Origin: Bacteroidota bacterium
GTDB lineage: Bacteria; Bacteroidota; Bacteroidia; Chitinophagales; LD1
Assembly (NCBI GenBank): GCA_947478005.1
Contig: CANJVG010000013.1
Location: forward strand, 1-47,241
Reading direction: 5' to 3'
Length of the DNA: 47,241 bases
Every line of letters starts with the position of its first letter. The first letter of the stretch is position 1. Below, piece by piece: positions 18,074 to 27,458 of this stretch. Under the pieces are notes generated by a model that did not search any database, was not told where the DNA came from, and was given only the letters and a program-made list of their open reading frames with translations. The position numbers were made by a program, and so were the translations under genes.

Positions 18074-19345
18074 GTGGGCAAACCTTTCGATTTTGTGCAT
18101 CAAAATGTGGTTATTAAAATACCCATCAGGCTAATATTGTTGTTGCCTTTTACCGCCTATCTATTGTGGGAATACTATTGGTTCAAACAAGTAGGGTTGC
18201 ATTTTATTCAATGGCATACGCATCTGGCGGTCTATGTATATGTATGGTTAGTGGGTGCAGTTTGCTTCGTTGCTTTTTTACAAAAAGGTTCGTTCGAAAA
18301 AATACAGAAAGCGTTTTTGATTTTTACTTCCCTGGTTTTTTCGCTACTGATTGCCGAAATATTTTTGGGCTTTAGCGGCCAACTGTTTACACAAACCGAA
18401 AAAGATAGTGGCGTTTATAGCAGCCCCTTCAACGCTTCGGATAAAACCTATTACCACTTGTGGCCCGCTACACAAAAAGAACACTGGCTCACCAAGCCCG
18501 AGTTTTCTTTTTGGCGACCTACCAATTCAAAAGGGTTGCCCGACAGCGAATGGCCTACGGCTAAAAAACAAAACGAAAAACGGATATTGACTATGGGCGA
18601 TTCCTTTACCGAAGGTGATGGCGCCCCAAACGACTCCAGTTACGTTGCGTTGTTAAGGCAAAAACTGCTGGCTCGTGACACAGGCTTTTCGGTGTTCAAC
18701 GCGGGAGTTTGCGGCAGCGACCCTTTTAATAATTATGTGGTACTTCGCGATTGCCTGTTGGTTTATAAACCCGATATGATTATTGAAGCCATTGGCAGCA
18801 ACGATATGAATACCGATATTGCTCTGCGCGGAGGCATGGAGCGGTTTCAAAAGGATGGTTCGGTAAAATATTTTGCGGCTCCGTGGTGGGAGCCCCTGTA
18901 TGCCATCAGCTATGTAAGCCGTGTTTTTTTTAGGCTGGCGGGCTACAACGAACTACTGGTGAAAAATAAAATGAGCGAGGAACAGGAGGCGGAAGTAAAT
19001 GCCAAAACAATAGATTTGTTTAAGCAGTTTGCCGCTTTATGTCGCCAAAATCATATTCGCCTGGCGGTGGTTCTTCGGCCCGATAAATATGAAGTGAAAG
19101 ACAACCGCTATTCCTACAATTTTTCGCCTTTGCTGCATCAACTGCAAGCAGACACCACGCTACAAGTGCTTGACCTTTTGCCGGCCTACCGCTCTTATTT
19201 AAACAATAAACAGGCCGACCCTTTTGCCTATTACTGGGTTATGGACGGGCACCATAACGCGCGGGGTTACGAAATGATGGCGCAAACTATTTTCGAAAAT
19301 CTGGCTCCTTGGCTAAGCGACACCACCACAGTCGCACCCCAATAA
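18074..19345 (+). CDS. Membrane-anchored SGNH/GDSL hydrolase-like protein
   Basis: GTG start; TM N-terminus; TMGDSFTEGDG, GSNDMN (block III), WVMDGHHNARGY; paralog of the 4316-5521 product. Confidence 0.82.
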   Translation: MGKPFDFVHQNVVIKIPIRLILLLPFTAYLLWEYYWFKQVGLHFIQWHTHLAVYVYVWLVGAVCFVAFLQKGSFEKIQKAFLIFTSLVFSLLIAEIFLGFSGQLFTQTEKDSGVYSSPFNASDKTYYHLWPATQKEHWLTKPEFSFWRPTNSKGLPDSEWPTAKKQNEKRILTMGDSFTEGDGAPNDSSYVALLRQKLLARDTGFSVFNAGVCGSDPFNNYVVLRDCLLVYKPDMIIEAIGSNDMNTDIALRGGMERFQKDGSVKYFAAPWWEPLYAISYVSRVFFRLAGYNELLVKNKMSEEQEAEVNAKTIDLFKQFAALCRQNHIRLAVVLRPDKYEVKDNRYSYNFSPLLHQLQADTTLQVLDLLPAYRSYLNNKQADPFAYYWVMDGHHNARGYEMMAQTIFENLAPWLSDTTTVAPQ

Positions 19346-19646
19346 TTTTCATCTCCCTCAACTTATTCTTTGCAGTTTCCAGCCGTGCGTAATGCCGTGT
19401 CTCCCGAATTGTATATTCTTTTATGCGCTTTGCCCACAGCCTTGGCTATTCGGGTTGGCGAATAACTCTTTGTCCACTCTTCCATGGTCAATTCAAGATC
19501 TTGGTCCGGTTTCAGTTCCTTTAGTTTGGCGGTTATCCATAACTTGCGTCCATTTGAAAGTAATAGCCGGCTGCTGGCTTCTTATTTACTTAATTTTTGC
19601 ATGTGCTTTACTTTAAAAATTAGTCGGGCGGGTTTCCGATAACGAT

Positions 19647-19856
19647 AGCCCTACTTACTAATTGATTCACTCAAAGTTTCATTTGCATCACTCAACCGCC
19701 TCTTAAATGCACTCAACCTACCATGAAGGTAGCCCAACTTACACTTACATACACTCAACCTGCATTTGGGTCAACTAAACATACAACTACATTCACCCTA
19801 CCTACCTTTAGATACAAGCAACGCACATTCCCATTCACCGAACTGCATGCAGCTAT
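19647..19856. repeat. Degenerate tandem array, strict 21-bp period, about 10 units
   Basis: Core CACTCAACC at 19689, 19710 and 19752, with related units in phase at 19647, 19668, 19731, 19773, 19794, 19815, 19836; position 7 (A) is invariant in all ten. Confidence 0.75.
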
Positions 19857-20002
19857 AGGTGCAAGCATCAAAAAGATCCGAGTTTCAGGTTTTTTTGTGT
19901 CCTCCTGCATGTTTTAGGTAAGTGCTACAGAACGGATGGAGTTACTTCGCTATCCACACGCCCTTTTCTATTTTCGTAGAGTCAAAAAATAGACCCTATT
20001 GT

Positions 20003-21013
20003 ATGAAGAAAAATCTACTGCTATTGGTGGTTGCGCTGGCGCTAAGTTTTGGTATAGCAGAAATGGCCTGTCGCTTAAAAGGCGTTTATCTTTCCTACAA
20101 TGAACGAACCGGAGCAGGTGGCTACACTTCGCCTTTCCAAACCGATAACAGGGGATGGACCCATCGCTATCGCCCGAGCGAAACACGTCTATTGAAAAGA
20201 AATGAATTTACCGATTCATGGACTGCCAACGAAGATGGGTTGAAGGAGAAAGCCTTTCGCCTTAGTAAAGAAGAAAATCGGCTTTTGATATTGGGCGATA
20301 GTTATGCAGAAGGTGTAGGGGCTCCACCCGATAGTGCTTATCCGCGCATTTTAGAATCGCTTTTTAGGCAACATGGCGATTCGCAAACGCAAGTAATCAA
20401 TGGGGGCATTGGCGGCTCCGATGTGTTTTTTGCCTACAAATTATTGTTGGCTTTGGCACCAAAATATAAACCCGGCACGGTGGTACTCACCTGTAATCCC
20501 TCCGATATTCCGGAATATTTAACGCGGGGTGGTTTCGAGCGATTTGTGGACGATGACCATTTGCAATATAAAAGTGGGCCTTGGTTCGAATTTTTTTATG
20601 CCCACAGTTTATTAGTGCGGCTGATAGTGCATGATGTGCTTCATTACGACTTCAACTTTATTCCCCAAAAAAACTACCGGCAAGAGGTGATCCAGGCAGA
20701 AAATGCGATGTGTGGTGCTATCGATAGTTTTCAAATGTATTGCAACATTCATCACCTTCCTTTTGCGGTGGTGTTTCACCCTTTTTACCCGGATATTCAG
20801 CGACCTCAGGAATATCAAATGAAACGCATGATTGCCCACTGCCGTGAAAAAAATATTCGATGTACAGATGAACTGCCCTATTTGTTCCATCGCGGGATTA
20901 CTAAAGACAACTGGCAAAGTATTTATTGGCCGAGCGATGGACACTTCAAAAGCAGCGGCTATGAACTATTGGCCCAATGCGTGTATGAAATGGCAAAAAC
21001 CACCAATCAATAG
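20003..21013 (+). CDS. SGNH/GDSL hydrolase-like protein
   Basis: Start chosen at MKKNLLLLVVALALSFG (internal ATG of the 19922 ORF); ILGDSYAEGVGAP; WPSDGHFKSSGY. Confidence 0.8.
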   Translation: MKKNLLLLVVALALSFGIAEMACRLKGVYLSYNERTGAGGYTSPFQTDNRGWTHRYRPSETRLLKRNEFTDSWTANEDGLKEKAFRLSKEENRLLILGDSYAEGVGAPPDSAYPRILESLFRQHGDSQTQVINGGIGGSDVFFAYKLLLALAPKYKPGTVVLTCNPSDIPEYLTRGGFERFVDDDHLQYKSGPWFEFFYAHSLLVRLIVHDVLHYDFNFIPQKNYRQEVIQAENAMCGAIDSFQMYCNIHHLPFAVVFHPFYPDIQRPQEYQMKRMIAHCREKNIRCTDELPYLFHRGITKDNWQSIYWPSDGHFKSSGYELLAQCVYEMAKTTNQ

Positions 21014-21031
21014 GCTACAACTCCTTTTTTT

Positions 21032-23209
21032 CTACCTCTGCAGAACCAATTTTCGGGTAATAGTTTCGCCAACCGCAGTTAATCGAAGGGAATAGACACC
21101 CGATTGCCAGTTGGAGGTTTCTATTGAAAAACCGGAAGCAACTATTTTATCCGCATATACAATTCGGCCAAGTGCATCTACTATTTCCAGCGTGTATTGG
21201 GTATTTGTAGCTACTCCTAAAAATGAAAACTGTAAAGTTTCACTAAACGGATTTGGATACACCTGCCATGAGCTAAGAGGCGAAAGCTGAGCAATAGTAT
21301 TGGCAAAACTTACAGTAAACGTATCGGTCTTGGTGCAAAGGTTGCTGTCAGTTACTGTCACAATATATTGCCCCGGACTTAAAGCAGTAAGGTCAGAAGG
21401 AGAAGTAATATAAGGAGGCACACCACCACTAACGCTCACATTAATTGCACCATCAGTAGCGTTAGCAGTGCTGGCATTGATTGTTGTGCCGCTAACGTTT
21501 AATGCATAAGTATCATCAGCTATCGATACACTATCTGTTCTTACACAAGTGCCGGCAGTAACTGTATATCGATAATAACCCGCAGCTACATTCTGAATAC
21601 TGGTTGAATCAGAGCCATTGCTCCAATTAAAACTATACGGGGAAACCCCTGCGCTAACTGTTAACTCTGCCGAACCCAAGCCGCTACATGTCACTGCGGT
21701 ACTGTTGCTGGTTATAAACGGACAGTCGGTTGACCCGAAGTTCGGGCGAATAAATAAAGCGCGCTGATAGCCGGCTCCAAAGTTTTCAATAGCATCCCAG
21801 GAGGTATTAGTGCCCCAGTATTTTCGAGAAGTATTAGGGGTAAAAGATCCAAAAGCAGCGCCTAGTGTCATGGTAGAGGCACCATGCTCTTCCACTCCTA
21901 CATAAATTTTTCTGCCTGCAGCTACCTGTATTGGCGGATACACAGACATAGTTACCAAAACTCCATTAGCCGAATCGGTAGCGTTGTAAGAATAATCAGG
22001 CGAAGTGTATAATAGTTCACCCGGCAAATCAGTAAACCTGTCATACCCAAAAATTTTCAGGCGGGTCCGGTTGTCGTTATAAGTTCCCCCTTCGGTAAGG
22101 TAATAGGAAACTGAAGTAAGCAGGGTGTTTTCGTGAATTTCAAAATAACTGGCATACACGCCATCGCCAGTAAGTGCACCTACACCAACCGAGCCTACTA
22201 CCTGATCATTGTCACGGGCATAAGTGGAATCAGCAATGCTGATGGTAGAAGAAGCAGAGGTATCATTGGCATGATTCAAATCGGTTCCCTGAAATTTAGC
22301 CACATATTTTATTAGGTACACCCCATCACCGGTTGGTGTATAGGCTTGTGGTACAATAACGTTGGTAGACGAACCTGGAGTAAGCGACCCAACCGGATTA
22401 GAATTTGTAGAAGACACCCTCACCCCATCCCGATAAACTTCCATTTGCAAATACGCTCCCGAAACATTCGTGGTACCATAATTTTTGATGGTAGCCCCTA
22501 AATTTGAGAAAGCATGGATTTGGGAAGAAGGCGTTTTGACATATTCATCGGGATATTGTTGGATGCCTTCAACACCCACGTCATCCGGACTAAGAACGTC
22601 TACTTTTACATCATCAATCAACAAAAGATAATCATCAAACGAATTGTTTCTGTAAGCAATGCGTACGGTTTTATTGGCATAAGCCGCCAGAGAGACCGTG
22701 TGGGGAGTCCATACCGCATTTTCTGCAGGAACAGAAAATAAAACGGTTGAACTATCCACCATATTACCCAAGTTCCCTCGTGAGCCATTCGGCACATTTG
22801 GGTCAACCATTATTCGCACCTGATAACCATCCGGTGAATCTACATCATACACAACAGCCCTCCACGACAGTCGACCATTTGGTGAATTAGGAATAGAAAT
22901 AGGCGGTGTCCACATCCAGTCATCAGCCCGACCGGCAGGAACATACCAGGAGTTACTGAAAGCAGCAGTATCTGTAATAGTTTCATTAAAGTCTTCCCTT
23001 CTTATCCAGGCATCAGTAACAAATGCTACCGATGATTCGGGTGTCAGACTATCTACATCAACCAAGGTCCATGCCGGAGGGAAGGTGAAAGTTCCAGGTC
23101 CACCTGAGGTAGGTCCCGGGATATTGTCAAAAGTCTCATAAAATAATACTTGCGAAAATCCTATCACTATAAAGCATAGCAACATGAGCGTTATCGAAAT
23201 TTTTTTCAT
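21032..23209 (-). CDS. Secreted protein with choice-of-anchor-J-like domain, SprB-type repeats and T9SS type A sorting domain
   Basis: Signal peptide MKKISITLMLLCFIVIGFSQ (start at 23209 rather than 23302); LFYETFDN...PPAWTLVDVD; C-terminal WQVYPNPFSETLQFSF...YTLEIVDALGRIVY...SGVYSLRLTAVGETITRKLVLQR. Confidence 0.87.
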   Translation of the reverse strand: MKKISITLMLLCFIVIGFSQVLFYETFDNIPGPTSGGPGTFTFPPAWTLVDVDSLTPESSVAFVTDAWIRREDFNETITDTAAFSNSWYVPAGRADDWMWTPPISIPNSPNGRLSWRAVVYDVDSPDGYQVRIMVDPNVPNGSRGNLGNMVDSSTVLFSVPAENAVWTPHTVSLAAYANKTVRIAYRNNSFDDYLLLIDDVKVDVLSPDDVGVEGIQQYPDEYVKTPSSQIHAFSNLGATIKNYGTTNVSGAYLQMEVYRDGVRVSSTNSNPVGSLTPGSSTNVIVPQAYTPTGDGVYLIKYVAKFQGTDLNHANDTSASSTISIADSTYARDNDQVVGSVGVGALTGDGVYASYFEIHENTLLTSVSYYLTEGGTYNDNRTRLKIFGYDRFTDLPGELLYTSPDYSYNATDSANGVLVTMSVYPPIQVAAGRKIYVGVEEHGASTMTLGAAFGSFTPNTSRKYWGTNTSWDAIENFGAGYQRALFIRPNFGSTDCPFITSNSTAVTCSGLGSAELTVSAGVSPYSFNWSNGSDSTSIQNVAAGYYRYTVTAGTCVRTDSVSIADDTYALNVSGTTINASTANATDGAINVSVSGGVPPYITSPSDLTALSPGQYIVTVTDSNLCTKTDTFTVSFANTIAQLSPLSSWQVYPNPFSETLQFSFLGVATNTQYTLEIVDALGRIVYADKIVASGFSIETSNWQSGVYSLRLTAVGETITRKLVLQR

Positions 23210-23382
23210 GCCAGGTTTGTTGGTATTAATATACCGCCAAAGATAAATTCCTTGTACAAACAGGAACCCCTTTCCCTTGCTTCTGCCAATAGAACTTATC
23301 AACCCTGAGCCGTTATTATGTTATCAATACTACACCAAACCCACAAGCGGGAAAGGAAGATTGGGTAAAGCTAAGAAATGCC

Positions 23383-23910
23383 TTACTGTTTCGCTAACTT
23401 TTGAAGTTCTTCTTCCAGCACAAATTCATCGCCATCCACATAGCCTGAATGCGTGAAAGCAATTTTGCCTTTGGCATCTACCACAACCGTAAATGGAACG
23501 CTTTGGATATTCATTTGGCGCTTCAAATCCTGATTTACATCGAGCAACACCTCATATTCCCATCGTTGTCCATCAACCGTTGGCTTCACCTTTGTGCTGC
23601 TACGCGAATCGTCAATTGAAATAGCTACAATTTGTACATTATATTTCTTTTTCCAATCGTCATAGATATCGGCCATATTAGTGAGTTCCTTTTTGCAAGG
23701 TACACACCAAGTTGCCCAAAAGCTAAGGATGGTAATTTTCCCTCTTTTGCCAATATCAGACACATTCACGTTTTTGCCGTTTATATCCGACAGAGAAATG
23801 TCCGGCAAAGATTTTTCACCAATAAATTTTTCTAATCCCTTTTTTTCAGATTGAGCAAAAGCTGAAAATGCCAGGGCAATGATTAATGCAGAGATGAAAC
23901 CTTTTTTCAT
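23383..23910 (-). CDS. TlpA-like thioredoxin/disulfide reductase family protein
   Basis: SFWATWCVPCKKEL active site; signal peptide MKKGFISALIIALAFSAFAQ; start moved to the internal Met. Confidence 0.88.
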   Translation of the reverse strand: MKKGFISALIIALAFSAFAQSEKKGLEKFIGEKSLPDISLSDINGKNVNVSDIGKRGKITILSFWATWCVPCKKELTNMADIYDDWKKKYNVQIVAISIDDSRSSTKVKPTVDGQRWEYEVLLDVNQDLKRQMNIQSVPFTVVVDAKGKIAFTHSGYVDGDEFVLEEELQKLAKQ

Positions 23911-24106
23911 GTAGTTCTTTTTGGTGTTGCTATTTTCAATGACTGTGCCAAATGCTGAATACAATGTAAAACTAACGCATTTTTGAAGAATTTGTATTCA
24001 AGAGTCTTTTGAATGTCTACGGGCAGACCCGGGAAAGGTTTGATAGAAATCGTTCAGACATAGTGCAGATGCCCCATGAGTATTCTTCTAATTTTATATT
24101 TGCCGC

Positions 24107-26533
24107 ATGAAGATTTCATACAATTGGTTAAAGAATTATGTCGATTTCAATCTTACGCCAAATGATTTAGGCGAAGTGCTTACAGGAGTAGGTTTGGAAG
24201 TAGAGGATATTGTTCCTTTCGAAACTATTAAAGGAGGTTTGGAGGGTGTGGTGATTGGCGAAGTGAAAGAATGTTCAAAGCATCCCGATGCCGATAAACT
24301 TTCGGTAACGAAAGTAGATGTTGGCAGTGCGGAGTTATTACAGATTGTTTGTGGCGCACCGAATGTAGCTGCCGGACAAAAAGTAGTCGTGGCCTTAGTA
24401 GGTTCTACGCTATATCCTTCCATAGGGGAGAAACTACAGATTAAAAAAGCGAAGATTCGCGGGGTAGAAAGTTTCGGTATGATTTGTGCCGAAGATGAAA
24501 TTGGTTTGAGCGAAAGCCACGCAGGCATTATGGTTTTAGATGCTGCCGCAATAGTGGGAACAAAAGCTGCGGATTATTTCAAAGTAGAAAAGGATTTTGT
24601 TTTCGAAATTGGTTTAACACCCAATCGTGGCGATGCGAATTCGCACATAGGTGTTGCGCGCGATGTGGTGGCTGCGTTGCATGTCGCCTATAGAGCGAAG
24701 GTTCATTTCACTAAGCCAGATACAAGCAAGTTTAAAGCCTCCAATTCAAAATCTAACCTTGAGGTGGAAGTAAAAGACACCGAAGCATGCTTGCGTTATT
24801 CGGGTGTAAACATCTCTAGTATTACCGTAAAAGATTCTCCCGATTGGTTGAAGAATAAGTTGAGCGCGATTGGTGTTCGAAGTATCAACAACGTGGTGGA
24901 TGCAACCAATTTCGTGTTGCACGAATACGGACAGCCGCTCCATGCTTTTGATGCAGATAAAATTAAAGGTGGCAAAGTAATAGTGAAGAAAGCTATCGCA
25001 GGAACCACTTTTAAAACGCTGGATGCGAAAGAAGTAAAACTCGGTGCTAATGATTTGATGATTTGTGATGCTGAAGAACCTATTTGCATTGCGGGAGTTT
25101 TTGGCGGATTTGAAAGTGGCGTTACCTCTGCCACCAAAAATATTTTCCTCGAAAGCGCCTGCTTTTCTTCCATCTCTGTTCGAAAAACGGCCACTCGCTT
25201 AAACCTTCGCACCGATTCAGCCACACACTTTGAAAAAGGCACCGACCCGAACATTACTGTGGAGGCATTGAAACGTGCAGCATTGTTGATTACCGAAATT
25301 TGTGGCGGAGAAGTTTCTTCCGAAATCGTGGATGTTTATCCTCACAAGATTGAAGGCTGGCGTTTTCCGGTTTCGTTCGATAGAATGATTCGCCTGGCTG
25401 GCTTTTTTATTACCAACGAAACCGTTGAGAAAATTTTAGAGCATCTCGAAATAAAAGTTGAAAAGGAAGAGGGCGATGAATTGCACCTGCTGGTTCCTGC
25501 TTTTAAAACTGATGTGAAACGGGAGGCCGATGTAGTGGAGGAAATTATCCGCATACTTGGTTACAACAGTTTTACGCTTCCAAAACATTTGAAATCGAGC
25601 CTGCCGCTTACACCAAAAGTAAATGCGCAGAAAGTGGAAAATGCGGTAGCCGATATTTTGTGCGGGGCGGGCTTCCATGAAATATGGACGAACTCGGTGA
25701 CCCAGTCGAAGTTTGAAGAAGATGAAGTCTTGCAGAAGCAGCAAATTAAATTGCTGAATAGCCAGACAGTTGAATTGGATTCTATGCGGACGTCCATCTT
25801 GTATTCGGCATTGGAAGTGGTGGCCTATAATCAAAACCGCAAGGCCACCGATTTACGCTTGTTTGAATTTGGAAGCACCTATCATAAGCAAGCCGATGCG
25901 TATCTGCAACAGCGCCACCTTACTTTATTACTTACGGGTAAAAGTGCAGAGGATAATTGGCTAAGCAAAGGGACTTCATTTAGCTTCTATCATTTGAAAA
26001 GTTTTGTGATGAATGTGTTGCAACGTTTGGGACATCGTCATTTTGAAACAGAAACAACGGAACAAAATCCATTTGGTTTTAGTTTGAAATTGAAAACCGA
26101 AGGCACGCAAGTGGCCTTACTTGGCAGTGTTTCGAAAAATGTTTTGTCGAAGTTTGACATTAAGAATGATGTGTTCTATGCTGACCTCAACTGGGATTAT
26201 CTGCTCGAAAAATCGCAGTTCGCCAATACTTCTTTTACGGAGTTGCCTAAATTTCCTTCGGTGCGCAGAGACCTTGCCTTGGTGGTGAATGAAGATTTGC
26301 AGTTCGCGGCCATTCAGAAAATTGCTGAAGCAGAGTCGAAAAAACTATTGCAGGAGGTTTCGCTTTTTGATGTTTACAAAGGCGACAAAATGGAAAAGGG
26401 CAAGAAGAGCTATGCTGTAAGTTTTGTTTTTCAACATCCCGACAAGACCCTTACCGATGCCGAAATCGAAAAAGCCATGAGCCGCCTGATGAATAAATAT
26501 GAAAGCGAATTGGGCGCTTTGATTCGCAAATAA
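24107..26533 (+). CDS. pheT: Phenylalanyl-tRNA synthetase beta subunit
   Basis: N-terminal tRNA-bind domain (KISYNWLKNYVDF, HPDADKLSVTKVDVG), B3/B4, B5 and C-terminal anticodon-binding (FPSVRRDLALVV) regions. Confidence 0.97.
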   Translation: MKISYNWLKNYVDFNLTPNDLGEVLTGVGLEVEDIVPFETIKGGLEGVVIGEVKECSKHPDADKLSVTKVDVGSAELLQIVCGAPNVAAGQKVVVALVGSTLYPSIGEKLQIKKAKIRGVESFGMICAEDEIGLSESHAGIMVLDAAAIVGTKAADYFKVEKDFVFEIGLTPNRGDANSHIGVARDVVAALHVAYRAKVHFTKPDTSKFKASNSKSNLEVEVKDTEACLRYSGVNISSITVKDSPDWLKNKLSAIGVRSINNVVDATNFVLHEYGQPLHAFDADKIKGGKVIVKKAIAGTTFKTLDAKEVKLGANDLMICDAEEPICIAGVFGGFESGVTSATKNIFLESACFSSISVRKTATRLNLRTDSATHFEKGTDPNITVEALKRAALLITEICGGEVSSEIVDVYPHKIEGWRFPVSFDRMIRLAGFFITNETVEKILEHLEIKVEKEEGDELHLLVPAFKTDVKREADVVEEIIRILGYNSFTLPKHLKSSLPLTPKVNAQKVENAVADILCGAGFHEIWTNSVTQSKFEEDEVLQKQQIKLLNSQTVELDSMRTSILYSALEVVAYNQNRKATDLRLFEFGSTYHKQADAYLQQRHLTLLLTGKSAEDNWLSKGTSFSFYHLKSFVMNVLQRLGHRHFETETTEQNPFGFSLKLKTEGTQVALLGSVSKNVLSKFDIKNDVFYADLNWDYLLEKSQFANTSFTELPKFPSVRRDLALVVNEDLQFAAIQKIAEAESKKLLQEVSLFDVYKGDKMEKGKKSYAVSFVFQHPDKTLTDAEIEKAMSRLMNKYESELGALIRK

Positions 26534-26732
26534 GCGGCCCGCATTACGAGTTTCTTTACCTTACCTTTAAGTTTCTGTTGCCCCATTTATTTTCCAGCTT
26601 GGAATGTGGAAGAACTTGTGGAATTGATTTTGGTTTAATCATCCTTAACAGCTAGAAAGCCGAAGGCTTTGCGGACCGAATTTAGATCTTTACCCAAGAC
26701 CAGACAAGGCTTACCCAGCGAGCGTAGGGCCG

Positions 26733-27167
26733 ATTTTAGAATACCCGATGTAAATCCGTACAAAGCCCGTTTTGATTTCAGAACGCCCGATGTACATCCG
26801 TATAGAAGCCGTTTTATTTCAGAACGCCCGATGTAAATCCGTACAGAAGCCGTTTTGATTTCAAAACGCCCAATGTACATCCGTACAAAGACCGTTTAAT
26901 TTCAGAACACCCGATGTACATCCGTACAAAGTGCGTTTGATTTCAGAACGCCCGATGTACATCCGTACAAAAGCCGTTTTGATTTCAGAACACCCGATGT
27001 ACATCCGTACAAAGGCCGTTTTGATTTCAGAACGCCCGATTTACATCCGTGCAAAGGCCGTTTTGATTTCAGAACACCCAATGTACATCCGTACAGAAGC
27101 CGTTTTGATTTCAGAACACCCGATGTACATCCGTACAGAAGCCGTTTTGATTTCAAAACATCTATGT
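26733..27167. repeat. Tandem array of ten 41/42-bp units plus a decaying last unit
   Basis: Consensus ttttgatttcagaacRcccgatgtacatccgtacaaaRgccg; CCCGATG (or CCCAATG/CCCGATT) at 26744, 26786, 26827, 26869, 26910, 26951, 26993, 27035, 27077, 27119. Confidence 0.95.
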
Positions 27168-27458
27168 CCTTTCCTTTGATACAAAAGGACCCAAAAAACA
27201 AGAATAGGTGAGTTTTGGCGTTAAAAAATCATTTTTCCCGCCTAACCGCGCAAACTCGTGTATTATGACTTGTCATAAACGTGAGGAGTTGACTTCGCTG
27301 AAACAGCAATTTGCTTTTATGGAGCAGTAGAATAAGTATGCTGGAACTGGTGGAGATGGCGAAGTGAAGTTGAAAAAATGATGCGGATTAGTCGTTGGTC
27401 AAAAGACAAACAACAGCGCCATTAAATTTGGTTAGGTAGTAATAGCCCTAAAAATGAT

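Noticed and set aside
19392-19616. 74-aa ORF downstream of the SGNH gene
   Set aside because: Cys/Trp/Leu-rich low-plausibility translation, no Shine-Dalgarno-like or domain support; not called as a gene.
26733-27167. Possible CRISPR array
   Set aside because: Units are near-identical end to end with no unique spacers, a 41/42-bp period and no cas genes nearby; it is a tandem repeat.
27266-27331. 21-codon ORF MTCHKREELTSLKQQFAFMEQ
   Set aside because: Too short, no family resemblance strong enough to call a transposase or GIY-YIG remnant.
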